Source: SCTG01 sp036005325 (GTDB lineage: Bacteria > Nitrospirota > Nitrospiria > Nitrospirales > NS-4). From it: a DNA stretch of 19,226 nt. Within the stretch, counting starts at the first letter, position 1. Every line of letters starts with the position of its first letter. A model generated the notes under the pieces. It was not told the DNA's origin, ran no database searches, and was given only the letters and a program-made list of their open reading frames with translations. Shown here piece by piece: positions 6,236 through 13,938 of the stretch. The DNA is taken from positions 1-19,226 of the forward strand of contig DASYQR010000085.1 in NCBI GenBank assembly GCA_036005325.1, read 5' to 3'. Position numbers and translations under genes: made by a program.

Positions 6236-6715
6236 ATGCACCGGTTCGCTATTGCTGCAGCGCTTGCTCTGGTCCTGCTCGCCTCAGCGGTCACCGCGAA
6301 TGCCGAGTCCGCGCCGGCCAAGCTCACCACGTCTGACATCCAGAAGGTTCTCGCGGCGGCCGTCGCCAAGGCCCAGGAGATCGGCGTTCCTATGGGCATT
6401 GCTATCGTGGATGAGGGAGGCACCCTGGTCGGCTTCATCAAAATGGACGGCGCCTTCAACCACACCAACCACACCTCGTTCAGCAAAGCCTACACGGCCG
6501 CCTCGATCCGCAAGCCATCGGGTTCCAGCGGCATTCCTCCCGACATCACGAGAGAAATCGCCTCCGTCACCGCCGGAAAATTTACCACTCTTCCGGGTGG
6601 TCAGCCCCTGGTGAAGGACGGGAAGGTTGTCGGAGGAATCGGCATCGGTGGAGGCAAAGGCGATCAGGATGAGGCCGTGGCCAAGGCGGGCATCGACGCG
6701 TTAGCGGGCAAATAA
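6236..6715 (+). CDS. Secreted HbpS/GlcG-type (DUF336) putative heme-binding protein
   Basis: The 159-residue protein carries a Sec signal peptide (hydrophobic core about 5-19, with a likely AxA cleavage after A23, TANA|ES). The mature domain is the HbpS/GlcG fold: 'DIQKVLAAAVAKAQEIGVPMGIAIVDEGGTLVGFIKMDGAF', then the 'SFSKAYTAASIRKPS' helix and the glycine-rich end 'FTTLPGGQPLVKDGKVVGGIGIGGGKGDQDEAVAKAGIDAL'. Streptomyces HbpS binds heme and acts with a two-component sensor; other members accompany glycolate oxidation. The signal peptide places this one in the periplasm, which favours a heme or small-ligand scavenging or sensing role, by inference. AGGAGG at 6221-6226 precedes the ATG. It is the last gene of the operon and converges with the gene at 6723-7160. 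Confidence 0.85.
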   Translation: MHRFAIAAALALVLLASAVTANAESAPAKLTTSDIQKVLAAAVAKAQEIGVPMGIAIVDEGGTLVGFIKMDGAFNHTNHTSFSKAYTAASIRKPSGSSGIPPDITREIASVTAGKFTTLPGGQPLVKDGKVVGGIGIGGGKGDQDEAVAKAGIDALAGK

Positions 6716-6722
6716 CCCGCCT

Positions 6723-7160
6723 TCACTCCTCATCGTCATCCGCCCAGGGATCCGCCCGCTCAAGGGCCCTCTGCTGTTCAATGGCGATCTCGAGAAGGAC
6801 CCGAATAAAGAGGGATTGGGCCGAGTCGCCTGGTGACAGCGATACCTTACTGGAGGCGACCGCTTTGTCGAGCCACGCCTTTTGGTCCACGGAAATCTGA
6901 ATGCGGGCTTCGACCAATCCTTTCCTTTCCAGCAGCGCCTTGAGAATCTCCTCCGGCACCATTTCGAGGCTCTGATGCTGTTCTTCAGAGTTCCACACGA
7001 GGGTCCGCATAAAGATCGAAACGACGGATCCCTCGGGGAGACTGCCGCCAGGTGGCACGGCGATCTTGCCCTTTTTGACCATCATTTCCAGCCACGCCTT
7101 CTGCTCAGGCAGGATCATGACAGGAATTTCTACGAGTGAGACTTTACCGAAGAGATCCAT
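6723..7160 (-). CDS. Internally duplicated protein, possible double ribbon-helix-helix
   Basis: The 145-residue protein consists of two homologous halves. Residues 11-66 (IPVMILPEQKAWLEMMV...GKIAVPPGG...SIFMRTLVW...EEQHQSLE) repeat as residues 85-134 (ARIQISVDQKAWLDKAVASSKVSLSPGD...SLFIRVLLEIAIEQQRALE). Shared landmarks are QKAWL, the lysine before the V/I-x-V/L-x-P-G segment, F-(I/M)-R and the terminal LE. Each half reads strand, helix, loop, helix, like an RHH-type DNA-binding unit, although the loop is longer than usual. The two halves in one chain could form an intramolecular dimer; this is inference. The tail is acidic (DPWADDDEE). GGGAGGA precedes the ATG at 7160. It is the last gene of the long minus-strand run, 21 bp after the dehydrogenase gene. 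No function is proven. Confidence 0.7.
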   Translation of the reverse strand: MDLFGKVSLVEIPVMILPEQKAWLEMMVKKGKIAVPPGGSLPEGSVVSIFMRTLVWNSEEQHQSLEMVPEEILKALLERKGLVEARIQISVDQKAWLDKAVASSKVSLSPGDSAQSLFIRVLLEIAIEQQRALERADPWADDDEE

Positions 7161-7181
7161 GAGCGTCCTCCCCTCGCCCGC

Positions 7182-8144
7182 TTAGGAGCGCCCCACGCGG
7201 TTGGGCGCCTCCCGGCCGGCCAGCACCGCCGTGATATTCTCCAACACCATCATGCCCATCTTCACCCTCGTTTCGTGCGTGGCTGAACCGATATGGGGCA
7301 AGAGAACGACGTTCGGCAACCCGAGAAGCCGGGGATTGATACGGGGCTCATCCGGGTAGACGTCTAAGCCGGCTCCGGCCAACCGCTCTTGCTCCAATGC
7401 TTCAATGAGCGCGCCTTCGTCCACGACCGCGCCCCTGGCTGTGTTGACTAGATAGGCCGTCCGCTTCAGCAGCGACAGCTCGGCTTTGCCAATCAGTCCC
7501 CACGTCGAATCAGTTAAGGGAGTGTGGATCGTCACAATGTCCGACGCCTGAAGCAGTTGCGGTAACGGGACTCCCTTCACTCCCAAGGCCGTCTCTTGGT
7601 CCGCGCTGAGGAAATGGGGCTTGTGGTAGAACACGGACATGCCGAAGCCTGAAGCCCGGCGGGCCACCGCCCGTCCAATGCGGCCCAGGCCGATGATCCC
7701 CAGCGTCTTTCCGAAGACATCCGCACCCAACAGTTGTGTGGGCGCCCAGCCGGTCCAGCACCCTGTCCTTACAAACCGATCCGACTCCGGGATCCGACGA
7801 GCCACCGCCAGGATCAATCCCCAGGTCAGATCCGCCATGGCCTCCGTCAGAACGTCGGGGGTATTGGTCACGACAATGCCGCGGGCCGAGGCGGCTGCGA
7901 CATCCACATTATCGTAGCCGACGGCATACACGGCCACGACCTTCAGCCGCGGCGCGGCGGCCAGAATTTCGGCGTCTACCCGCTCCGCCAAGGTCACCAC
8001 CATGGCATCTGCGAGCGGCGCGGCCTGGAGCAACACGTCGCGGGTTGCCGGAGGGTCAGAAGGGTTTCCGACAAGGGTAAAGCGTCGCGCGAACTCGGCC
8101 ATTACCGGTTCGGGTAGACGCCTGCTCACATACACCGTCGCCAT
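7182..8144 (-). CDS. D-2-hydroxyacid dehydrogenase (glyoxylate/hydroxypyruvate reductase type)
   Basis: The 320-residue NAD(P)-dependent enzyme interconverts 2-oxoacids and D-2-hydroxyacids in the cytoplasm. The N-terminal catalytic part runs to about residue 100 and contains 'VVAVYAVGYDNVD'. The Rossmann domain carries GLGRIG at 152-157. The catalytic triad is complete: R237 in 'NTARGAVVDE', E266 in 'DVYPDEP' and H284 in 'LPHIGSAT'. Length and motif spacing are normal. The sequence most resembles glyoxylate reductase/D-glycerate dehydrogenase, but substrate cannot be fixed from sequence; phosphoglycerate dehydrogenase is less likely because no regulatory ACT domain is present. The start at 8144 lies 6 bp after the stop of the reductase fusion gene, and no Shine-Dalgarno sequence is evident, which suggests translational coupling. 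Confidence 0.9.
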   Translation of the reverse strand: MATVYVSRRLPEPVMAEFARRFTLVGNPSDPPATRDVLLQAAPLADAMVVTLAERVDAEILAAAPRLKVVAVYAVGYDNVDVAAASARGIVVTNTPDVLTEAMADLTWGLILAVARRIPESDRFVRTGCWTGWAPTQLLGADVFGKTLGIIGLGRIGRAVARRASGFGMSVFYHKPHFLSADQETALGVKGVPLPQLLQASDIVTIHTPLTDSTWGLIGKAELSLLKRTAYLVNTARGAVVDEGALIEALEQERLAGAGLDVYPDEPRINPRLLGLPNVVLLPHIGSATHETRVKMGMMVLENITAVLAGREAPNRVGRS

Positions 8145-8150
8145 ACATTG

Positions 8151-9638
8151 CTACTTGTGCGCGGTTGTCGGACGCGTATCCTTGCCTGGGCCGATGGTCA
8201 ACTCGATCCGCGCCACCCTTTTTACATTCGCACACCGATCATTCAACCCCGGGGCGATGAGGCGGAACGGCCCTCCCTCCTCTTCACGCAAGGGATGGCC
8301 ATCACGTTGGTAGACTAGAATGCCCTCGTCGGCGGCCTCCGCAAGGCGAAGGCTGACGGCAAATTGCTCATCAATAGAATGAAACGTCACGTGGTCGACA
8401 CCGATTTTACAGGTGGCAACATTCAACAGCGCCCGGACTCGAATGCCCTGCCCCTGCATGGCCTTGTCCATGACGGATACGTCCGGCACTTGCTCGCTCA
8501 CCGGAAGTTTCGCGAGCGACTCCACATCGAAGACGAGGGGTTGTATCACCTGGCCGTCAATCCGGAGGAGGACTGGTCCCATCGGCGCCGGTTCGGTGAT
8601 CGTCTTGACCAGCGCACACACGGCTTCGTTGACGGAGGTGGGCAAACCCAACTCGCGCCCTCGCCGTACGATATAGCCGTTGAGGAAGTCGATTTCCGTC
8701 CGACGGCCGGCCTTCCAGTCGTCGAACATGGAGGTGTGAATATCGCGAATCTCCTGCGACCATTGGATGACCTGGTCCGCGATATCCGGTGAGAGATTGA
8801 CACCGTCGGCCTTCGCCACCGCCACCGCTTCCTCGACGATCAGTCTGATCATCACGCGCATCTCCGGGTGTGAGATGGCCTTCGAGACACGGTCATTGAT
8901 CAGCACCGTCAAGGGATTGAACGCGACATTCCAGCACATTTTTTCCCATTTCGTCCGCCGGATGTCCTCGACCACCTGACAGGAAATGCCCGCTTCTTCA
9001 AAAAGAGCTTTGATTGAGGAAAGCGGCAAGCCTGGGGGCGGCTCGGTGCGCACCGGAGGGCTGGCCGTCTGTTTGCGCAGCTTCCCAAGCTTGGCAAACG
9101 TACCCCTCTCCGGTGAGACCGGCTGAGGAACCGCCTCGTCGCGCGACACGGGTTCCCCGGCTCCGAAGGAACTCCACGTCCCGATGGCAACGGCGCCCTT
9201 TTTATAATGTTCGATCACGCCGGGTTCGGCCATTCGGGAATAGATATACGCGACCCCGCCAACGACCGGGACGTGCGGGACAAGCTCCTGAATGCGCGTC
9301 TCCGTATCGACGCCGTTTTGGAGCGTGAGTACCGTGGTCTTTTTGGAAAGGACGGGTTGGAGCTGGTTCAGCGCCTCATCCAGATCGTAGCGTTTGACGG
9401 AAAGGATGATCAGCTCGGCAGCCGGCAGATCACGCGGGTCGTCGCTCGCGACCGGATACACCGTGAACGACTCGTCCACGCCGTGCACGGACAACCCCTT
9501 CTGCTTGACCGCGGCCAGCGTCTTGGGACGCAGCAAAAACGCGCATGGGACGCCGGCCTTCACCAACCGGGCCCCGAAAAAACCGCCCACCGCCCCGGCT
9601 CCGATCATCATCACGTTCATTCGCTGGTCACTCATCAC
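8151..9638 (-). CDS. Ketopantoate reductase-like protein fused to a sulfite-oxidase-type domain
   Basis: This is 495 residues against about 300 for ordinary PanE. Residues 7-347 are a ketopantoate reductase: GAGAVGG at 13-19, 'LQNGVDTE', 'KWEKMCWNVAFNPL' with K233, N237 and N241 matching the catalytic K and N residues of E. coli PanE, and 'SMFDDWKAGRRTEIDFLNG' with E315 as the conserved acid. Residues about 157-203 are a proline-rich insertion. Residues 350-485 resemble the short molybdopterin-oxidoreductase (SUOX-type) domain: 'PLVFDVESLAKLP', 'GQGIRVRALL', 'FAVSLRLAEAADEGILVYQRDGHPLREEEGGPFRLIAPG' and 'VKRVARIEL'. The Mo-binding cysteine expected before the ALL segment is absent. Starts are possible at 9638 (GTG), 9635 or 9620 (ATG). 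PanE reduces 2-oxopantoate for CoA synthesis; the fused domain's role is unknown. Confidence 0.85.
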   Translation of the reverse strand: MMSDQRMNVMMIGAGAVGGFFGARLVKAGVPCAFLLRPKTLAAVKQKGLSVHGVDESFTVYPVASDDPRDLPAAELIILSVKRYDLDEALNQLQPVLSKKTTVLTLQNGVDTETRIQELVPHVPVVGGVAYIYSRMAEPGVIEHYKKGAVAIGTWSSFGAGEPVSRDEAVPQPVSPERGTFAKLGKLRKQTASPPVRTEPPPGLPLSSIKALFEEAGISCQVVEDIRRTKWEKMCWNVAFNPLTVLINDRVSKAISHPEMRVMIRLIVEEAVAVAKADGVNLSPDIADQVIQWSQEIRDIHTSMFDDWKAGRRTEIDFLNGYIVRRGRELGLPTSVNEAVCALVKTITEPAPMGPVLLRIDGQVIQPLVFDVESLAKLPVSEQVPDVSVMDKAMQGQGIRVRALLNVATCKIGVDHVTFHSIDEQFAVSLRLAEAADEGILVYQRDGHPLREEEGGPFRLIAPGLNDRCANVKRVARIELTIGPGKDTRPTTAHK

Positions 9639-9656
9639 TCCACCGCAAACGTAAGG

Positions 9657-10385
9657 TTAGCTCGGCTGAGGTTCACCCAGAAGAGTCAGTAAATCGCTCA
9701 GATTCGCGATCGTGATCAGATCAGGAGCGCTCACGTTGTTCCCGGCGCGATCCAAAAGAACGCCGCCTAAACCCGCGGCGATGGCGGCTTCGACGTCGTC
9801 CCCCAGGCTGTTGCCGACGTGCAGGGCCCCCTTCGCGGGCACGCCATGCTTCTGCAGAGCACGCTGAAAAATCCTGGGCGAGGGCTTGGCAGCTCCCGCG
9901 AAACTGGAGATCGTAATGCTCTCGAAGAAGCGGTCGATCCCCAGACCGATCAGGATTTCATACAGACGCGAGTCGAAGTTCGAGACGATGCCCAGGTCGA
10001 GGCCGTGCGCCTCCAACGCGCTGAGCGTCGACAGCGTGTCAGGGTACAGCTCCCACGCATCCGGTCGAGAAAAATAGGCGAACACTTCGTCGAAATAGTC
10101 ATCGAATCCTTCAAACATCCCGATGCGATAGAAGACATGATGCACCACATCAAACCACCAGAGTCGCTCGCATGACTTGATCTCCTGCGGATCGCTCACG
10201 GCAAACACCGGCGGCGGGGCGTCAGCAAATGCCTTGGCAAATGCCTGCTGGATGGTTTCATGCCCGATCGCGACACCGTACTTGCGCGCGAACGTGAGAT
10301 ACACTTCACCAACCGAACCCTTCACGTGAAAAAGTGTGTCGGCGGCATCAAAAAATATGACGCGGGGATGGCTCGGAAGACTCAT
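9657..10385 (-). CDS. HAD-superfamily hydrolase (HDHD3/REG-2-like)
   Basis: This 242-residue cytoplasmic HAD protein has a helical cap (subfamily IA type). Motif I is 'FFDAADTLF' with nucleophile D13; the residue two positions on is A15 rather than the usual acid/base Asp, as also seen in dehalogenase-like and HDHD3-like members. Motif II is S135 in 'VSNFD', motif III is K167 in 'GAAKPSP', and motif IV is 'GNSLGDD' (191-197) with D196 and D197. The cap spans roughly residues 20-100. Substrate is unknown; a phosphatase role is possible but weakened by A15. The ATG at 10385 overlaps the stop of the WecA-like gene by four bases (ATGA), so it is translationally coupled to the glycan operon. Confidence 0.85.
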   Translation of the reverse strand: MSLPSHPRVIFFDAADTLFHVKGSVGEVYLTFARKYGVAIGHETIQQAFAKAFADAPPPVFAVSDPQEIKSCERLWWFDVVHHVFYRIGMFEGFDDYFDEVFAYFSRPDAWELYPDTLSTLSALEAHGLDLGIVSNFDSRLYEILIGLGIDRFFESITISSFAGAAKPSPRIFQRALQKHGVPAKGALHVGNSLGDDVEAAIAAGLGGVLLDRAGNNVSAPDLITIANLSDLLTLLGEPQPS

Positions 10386-11554
10386 GACGCACGACCGCGA
10401 CGTTCCAGAATCGACACCACCACCACGATAATCGTCGCCTGCAGCAGCAAAAGCAGGGCATCTGTCGTGCGGGCGTTCCGCAGAACGACCCCGGCCAGGC
10501 CTAAGGCAATGCTCAAAAGGAAAATCATCAGCACGGCCTCCCTGCGGCTACCCAAGGCCCGTTCCAGCCGATGATGCAAGTGGTCCTTGCCCACATACTC
10601 CAGGAATTCCTTCACTGTCCTGACTTTCCCCAAATACATCCGCTCCACCGATGTATGAATCATATCGTAGATGAGGACACCGAAAATCAAGATCGGCGTG
10701 CTCACCGAGACGATAGGCCTCCCATCGGCCCAATTCCCCTTTACCGCCAGGCAGGCCAAAGTGAAACCAAGAAACGTGCTTCCCGCATCACCCAGGAAAA
10801 TCGTGGCCGGCGCCTTCAGCTTAAGATTATAGGGAAGAAACCCAAGGCCCGCTCCAATGAGCGCGACTGCGATCCATCCCAACGCGGGCTGATTGGTCCG
10901 GAATGCCACCACTCCCAGGAAGAAAGCGATGATCACGGCCAGTCCCGTCGCCAATCCATCCATGCCATCGGAGAAATTGAAGGCGTTGGTGATCCCGACG
11001 ATCCACAACACCGTCACGAGCACATTAAGCGCATCCCCCCACAACCCATGCGGAAACAACGTCAGCAGCCTGCCGGACCAGATGACGATCCCAGCCGCAA
11101 TGATCTGAACCGTCAGCTTAGTGAAAGCCGGAATCTCACGGATATCGTCCTTGATGCCCACAAGAAAAAGCAATGTCCCCCCAGTCAGAATTCCCAGCGT
11201 GCCCTCGGTGACGATTAAGGGGTCCGCCATCCCAGCGGTATTGGCCAGGACGGCGATCAAAAAGGCGAAATACACGGCAACCCCGCCCAACAAGGGCGTG
11301 CTGGTCCGATGGATCTTGCGGGGGGACGGGTGATCGACCGCACCGATTCGGAACGCCACTTCTCGGATGAGTGGGGTCAGTCCGACAGCGACCATATACG
11401 ACACCAACAGGACATAGAGCCAGCGAAACCCGACGGCGTAAAATTGCATCTGCACGGGCGGGAGCAGCAAACTTCCCGCGCACAAGCCGGCCGCAAGAGG
11501 GACAAGCCGTCCAACGAGAGAAGGGGACACCGCTTGGGGAGTTTCCTTGTCCAT
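10382..11554 (-). CDS. wecA: WecA/MraY-type polyprenyl-phosphate sugar-1-phosphate transferase
   Basis: This is a 390-residue polytopic inner-membrane enzyme, with about eleven hydrophobic helices. It transfers a HexNAc-1-phosphate from a UDP-sugar to undecaprenyl phosphate, the priming step of surface polysaccharide synthesis. Family motifs in order: 'DHPSPRKIHRTSTPLLGG' (74-91), the Mg-binding D136-D137 in 'GIKDD', 'NAFNFSDGMDG' (190-200), 'IFLGDAGS' (252-259) and the cytoplasmic 'KDHLHHRL' (323-330). The last histidine motif is the HxHH-type of the WecA/TagO branch and argues against MraY. The serine in FNFSDG is slightly unusual, since the position is normally hydrophobic. The gene lies 7 bp after the aminotransferase gene and overlaps the HAD gene. 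Exact sugar specificity cannot be read from sequence. Confidence 0.9.
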   Translation of the reverse strand: MDKETPQAVSPSLVGRLVPLAAGLCAGSLLLPPVQMQFYAVGFRWLYVLLVSYMVAVGLTPLIREVAFRIGAVDHPSPRKIHRTSTPLLGGVAVYFAFLIAVLANTAGMADPLIVTEGTLGILTGGTLLFLVGIKDDIREIPAFTKLTVQIIAAGIVIWSGRLLTLFPHGLWGDALNVLVTVLWIVGITNAFNFSDGMDGLATGLAVIIAFFLGVVAFRTNQPALGWIAVALIGAGLGFLPYNLKLKAPATIFLGDAGSTFLGFTLACLAVKGNWADGRPIVSVSTPILIFGVLIYDMIHTSVERMYLGKVRTVKEFLEYVGKDHLHHRLERALGSRREAVLMIFLLSIALGLAGVVLRNARTTDALLLLLQATIIVVVVSILERRGRAS

Positions 11555-11561
11555 CGGCTAT

Positions 11562-12620
11562 CTAACCCGACAGCATGGCCGGAATGGCGTTAACGACTCG
11601 GTCGACCTCGCCGTCGGAGAGCGCCGGGTAGATTGGGATGGAGAGGGTCCGTTCCCAGGCCGCATCCGATTCCGGAAAGCCTGAAAGCCCAAGGTACCGG
11701 TGGATGGGCTTGTAGACCGGCCGGCGGCACGCAATGCGGAGCTGCTTTTCGGCCCGTTCCAAGAAGGAGTCGACTGGTTGGGGAGTTCGCACGACAAAGC
11801 GAAAGTACCCGTGCGTCCCTCCACTCGGCACCACGGGAGGAGTTCCTCCTGCTTCACGAACCGCCTCGGTGTACCGAGCCGCGATCGCGCACCGCCTGGC
11901 CAGAAAATTCTCCAAGCGGGCCGCTTGGCACAAACCGAGGGCCGCCTGCACGTCTGTCATCTTATAGTTGAAGGTCGGCTCCAATGTGTTCTGTTGATCG
12001 TATTGTCGAAGTGCGCGGACCCGAGCTATCAATGATTCCCTTCGCCCCAGGACCATGCCTCCCTCGCCGGTCGTGATCATCTTCGTGGCATAGAACGAGC
12101 ATACCGTCAGGTCTCCGACTGAACCGACCGGAACTCCGCGTACCGGGACGCCGAGCGTCTGCGCACAGTCTTCAATAAGTGGGATCCCGCTCCCCTTCAG
12201 AGCAGCCACGTCCGCGGGAAGTCCGAATGAGTGTACCACGATCACAGCTTTAGTCCGAGCGGTGATCGCGCGGGCTGTGGCGGTGGGAGAGAGATTGTAC
12301 GTCGCCGCGTCGATATCCACCGGGACAGGCCTGGCACCAGCCTGGCGAACCGCCTGCAACAGCGCCGCGCAGGCATACGACGGAATGATCACCTCATCAC
12401 GCGATCCGATGCCCAACGCCATCAGCGCAAGATAGAGTGCCGCCGTACCCGAACTCACCGCGACGCCGTGGGCTTGGCCGGTCACCTTGGCCATGGCGTC
12501 TTCAAAGGCCGCCACCTTGTCCCCCTGGGCAAGCCATCCGGACCGGACGACCTCGGCCGCGGCTCGGGCCTCGGTCTCTCCAAGCGAAGGGCGGGAATGC
12601 GGGATGATCGGTTCGCTCAC
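11562..12620 (-). CDS. DegT/DnrJ/EryC1/StrS family sugar aminotransferase
   Basis: This is a 352-residue PLP-dependent aminotransferase of the nucleotide-sugar type, which converts a keto sugar nucleotide to an amino sugar in the cytoplasm. Motifs: 'SGWLAQGDKVAAFE' near 27-40, 'VSSGTAAL' (55-62) for cofactor phosphate, 'EDCAQTLG' with E150-D151 contacting the pyridine ring, and K180 in 'SFYATKMITTGEGG' as the Schiff-base lysine. The C-terminal segment 'RRPVYKPIHRYL' is the usual substrate-binding region of the family. The GTG start at 12620 overlaps the deacetylase stop by four bases (GTGA). With the neighbouring PIG-L and WbqC genes it probably makes or modifies a rare amino sugar of the polysaccharide; the precise sugar is unknown, as no dehydratase gene is in the window. 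Confidence 0.92.
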   Translation of the reverse strand: MSEPIIPHSRPSLGETEARAAAEVVRSGWLAQGDKVAAFEDAMAKVTGQAHGVAVSSGTAALYLALMALGIGSRDEVIIPSYACAALLQAVRQAGARPVPVDIDAATYNLSPTATARAITARTKAVIVVHSFGLPADVAALKGSGIPLIEDCAQTLGVPVRGVPVGSVGDLTVCSFYATKMITTGEGGMVLGRRESLIARVRALRQYDQQNTLEPTFNYKMTDVQAALGLCQAARLENFLARRCAIAARYTEAVREAGGTPPVVPSGGTHGYFRFVVRTPQPVDSFLERAEKQLRIACRRPVYKPIHRYLGLSGFPESDAAWERTLSIPIYPALSDGEVDRVVNAIPAMLSG

Positions 12621-13246
12621 GCGAGGTCGGACTCGACATTGATGAACAGCCTCAGCGGGACGAATGCCTCGGCGGATCGGACTCTCCCCTGCAGACCACG
12701 GAAATGCGCCGAGGCGCGCGCGACTTCGAGGATGCTGAGACTTTCGATGTTGGTCTTTTCGACTTGCGACGCATGCGCCTGCAAGGCACGGACTTTCTCC
12801 TCCAACAGACCATCAATGTCGACGTAGACCGTGGGAGAAAAATTCTGGGTCGTGGGGGTTTCATAGAAAAGGACATTCCGCGTGTAGCGCGTGGCGGTCA
12901 GGGTGCACGTTGCTAAATGTCGGTGGTCCTGATGGGTATCATCGGTGTAATTGACGAAAATGAAGGCCGGATCGACCTTTTTCACGACGTCTTCAATCTG
13001 CTGGATCGCGTCTCTGCTGACCGGCAGCTCCGTATCGTGGTATCCGCCCCAGAAGACTTCCTGTGCGCCGAGGATCTTGCCGGACGCAAGCTGCTCGGTT
13101 CGACGCGCGGGCGCATCGCCGCCTTGCGACCCATCCGTCAACACCATGAGGTAGACGCGATGGCCGGCCCTCGCGTACTTGAGCAAGGTTCCCCCACAGC
13201 CGATCTCGAGGTCGTCCGGGTGCGCGCTCAAGGCCAAAATATTCAT
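12617..13246 (-). CDS. PIG-L/LmbE family deacetylase
   Basis: The 209-residue zinc-dependent N-deacetylase belongs to the family that includes LmbE and PIG-L and acts on N-acetylated sugars. The zinc-site motif AHPDD is at residues 8-12, followed by 'DLEIGCGGTLLKYARAGHRVYLMVLTDGSQ', and the second zinc motif H105-Q-D-H108 sits in 'TDDTHQDHRHL'. The length is typical. I start it at the ATG at 13246 because AAGGAGG lies 5 bp upstream; a GTG one codon earlier is also possible. The ATG overlaps the WbqC stop (TGATG). It probably deacetylates a GlcNAc-type residue, either the nucleotide sugar or the lipid-linked intermediate, in the cytoplasm. It lacks a signal peptide and membrane helices. Confidence 0.92.
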   Translation of the reverse strand: MNILALSAHPDDLEIGCGGTLLKYARAGHRVYLMVLTDGSQGGDAPARRTEQLASGKILGAQEVFWGGYHDTELPVSRDAIQQIEDVVKKVDPAFIFVNYTDDTHQDHRHLATCTLTATRYTRNVLFYETPTTQNFSPTVYVDIDGLLEEKVRALQAHASQVEKTNIESLSILEVARASAHFRGLQGRVRSAEAFVPLRLFINVESDLA

Positions 13247-13938
13247 CACGGCCTCCTTACGGTCCGTAACAGGTCGATTCCTTCAGGCCCGCAATTGAAC
13301 AACAGATCAACGGCCGACATCCCCGGGATAAACGGTGAATAGACCTGGGCATACTCCGGGTGCGTGAAATCCTGGAACTCCACGGTAATCCCCGCGGTGT
13401 TGAATTCCTGAAGGTTCATGTAGTCGCGCCCGCCGGCTCCCGCCAGATAACAATCAGCACCCACCGCCTTGCACAAGTCCACCAGCCGACCCGTCTGTTC
13501 TTCCCGTGCCGCGAACTGGCCGGCAGAGAGCACTTTCGTCGTGATCCCCCAGGCCCCGGCCAAGAGACCAAGAATGGCGCCGTTGAGCGGAGCCAACAAG
13601 TCCCAGTCCACGGCATAGAGTTCCCGGAACTGCGGCACATAGTGATCATAGTGCGGCGCCTTTCGATAATGGGTCTCCAGCGCCTGCAGATGCTTTCGTC
13701 GCCAGTCGGTCTGGTTGTTGATCCGGACCCGATCCAGCCGCTGAGGAAACTCGTGCAGAACCGGCACCGTCAGGTACTGCCATCCCTGCGCCGTCCTGAT
13801 CCGGTTGCGGTTCTGCCATTCGCTCTTTTTAAACTGGACGGTGTCCAACAGCACAAACACGTCCGCGCGAGCCAGTTTATCAAGATAGCCCAACCAGGGC
13901 AAATATTGAGGCTGATGGATCGCGACACGCACGGTCAC
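13246..13938 (-). CDS. WbqC-like family protein
   Basis: The 230-residue product has the clear WbqC signature at its N-terminus: 'AIHQPQYLPWLGYLDKLARADVFVLLDTVQFKKSEWQNRNRI', followed by 'GWQYLTVPV' and a long central helical part, with 'YLAGAGGRDYMN' and 'GITVEFQDFTHPEY' near the C-terminus. WbqC-like proteins are found in O-antigen and exopolysaccharide clusters; I know of no firmly established reaction. The start is a GTG at 13938, with GGGAG upstream and a four-base GTGA overlap with the glycosyltransferase stop. The next gene (PIG-L) overlaps its stop. The tight link to an aminotransferase and a deacetylase suggests all three act on the same sugar, for example by N-acylation; this is inference. 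Confidence 0.9.
   Translation of the reverse strand: MTVRVAIHQPQYLPWLGYLDKLARADVFVLLDTVQFKKSEWQNRNRIRTAQGWQYLTVPVLHEFPQRLDRVRINNQTDWRRKHLQALETHYRKAPHYDHYVPQFRELYAVDWDLLAPLNGAILGLLAGAWGITTKVLSAGQFAAREEQTGRLVDLCKAVGADCYLAGAGGRDYMNLQEFNTAGITVEFQDFTHPEYAQVYSPFIPGMSAVDLLFNCGPEGIDLLRTVRRP

Noticed and set aside
6704..6720. GCGGG...CCCGC inverted repeat at the convergent junction after the HbpS-like gene
   Set aside because: The stem is only 5 bp and no T-tract follows on either strand, so it is too weak to call a terminator.
10571..11218. A 215-codon plus-strand open frame
   Set aside because: It is fully antisense to the WecA-like gene and has a hydrophilic, repetitive composition with no family resemblance.
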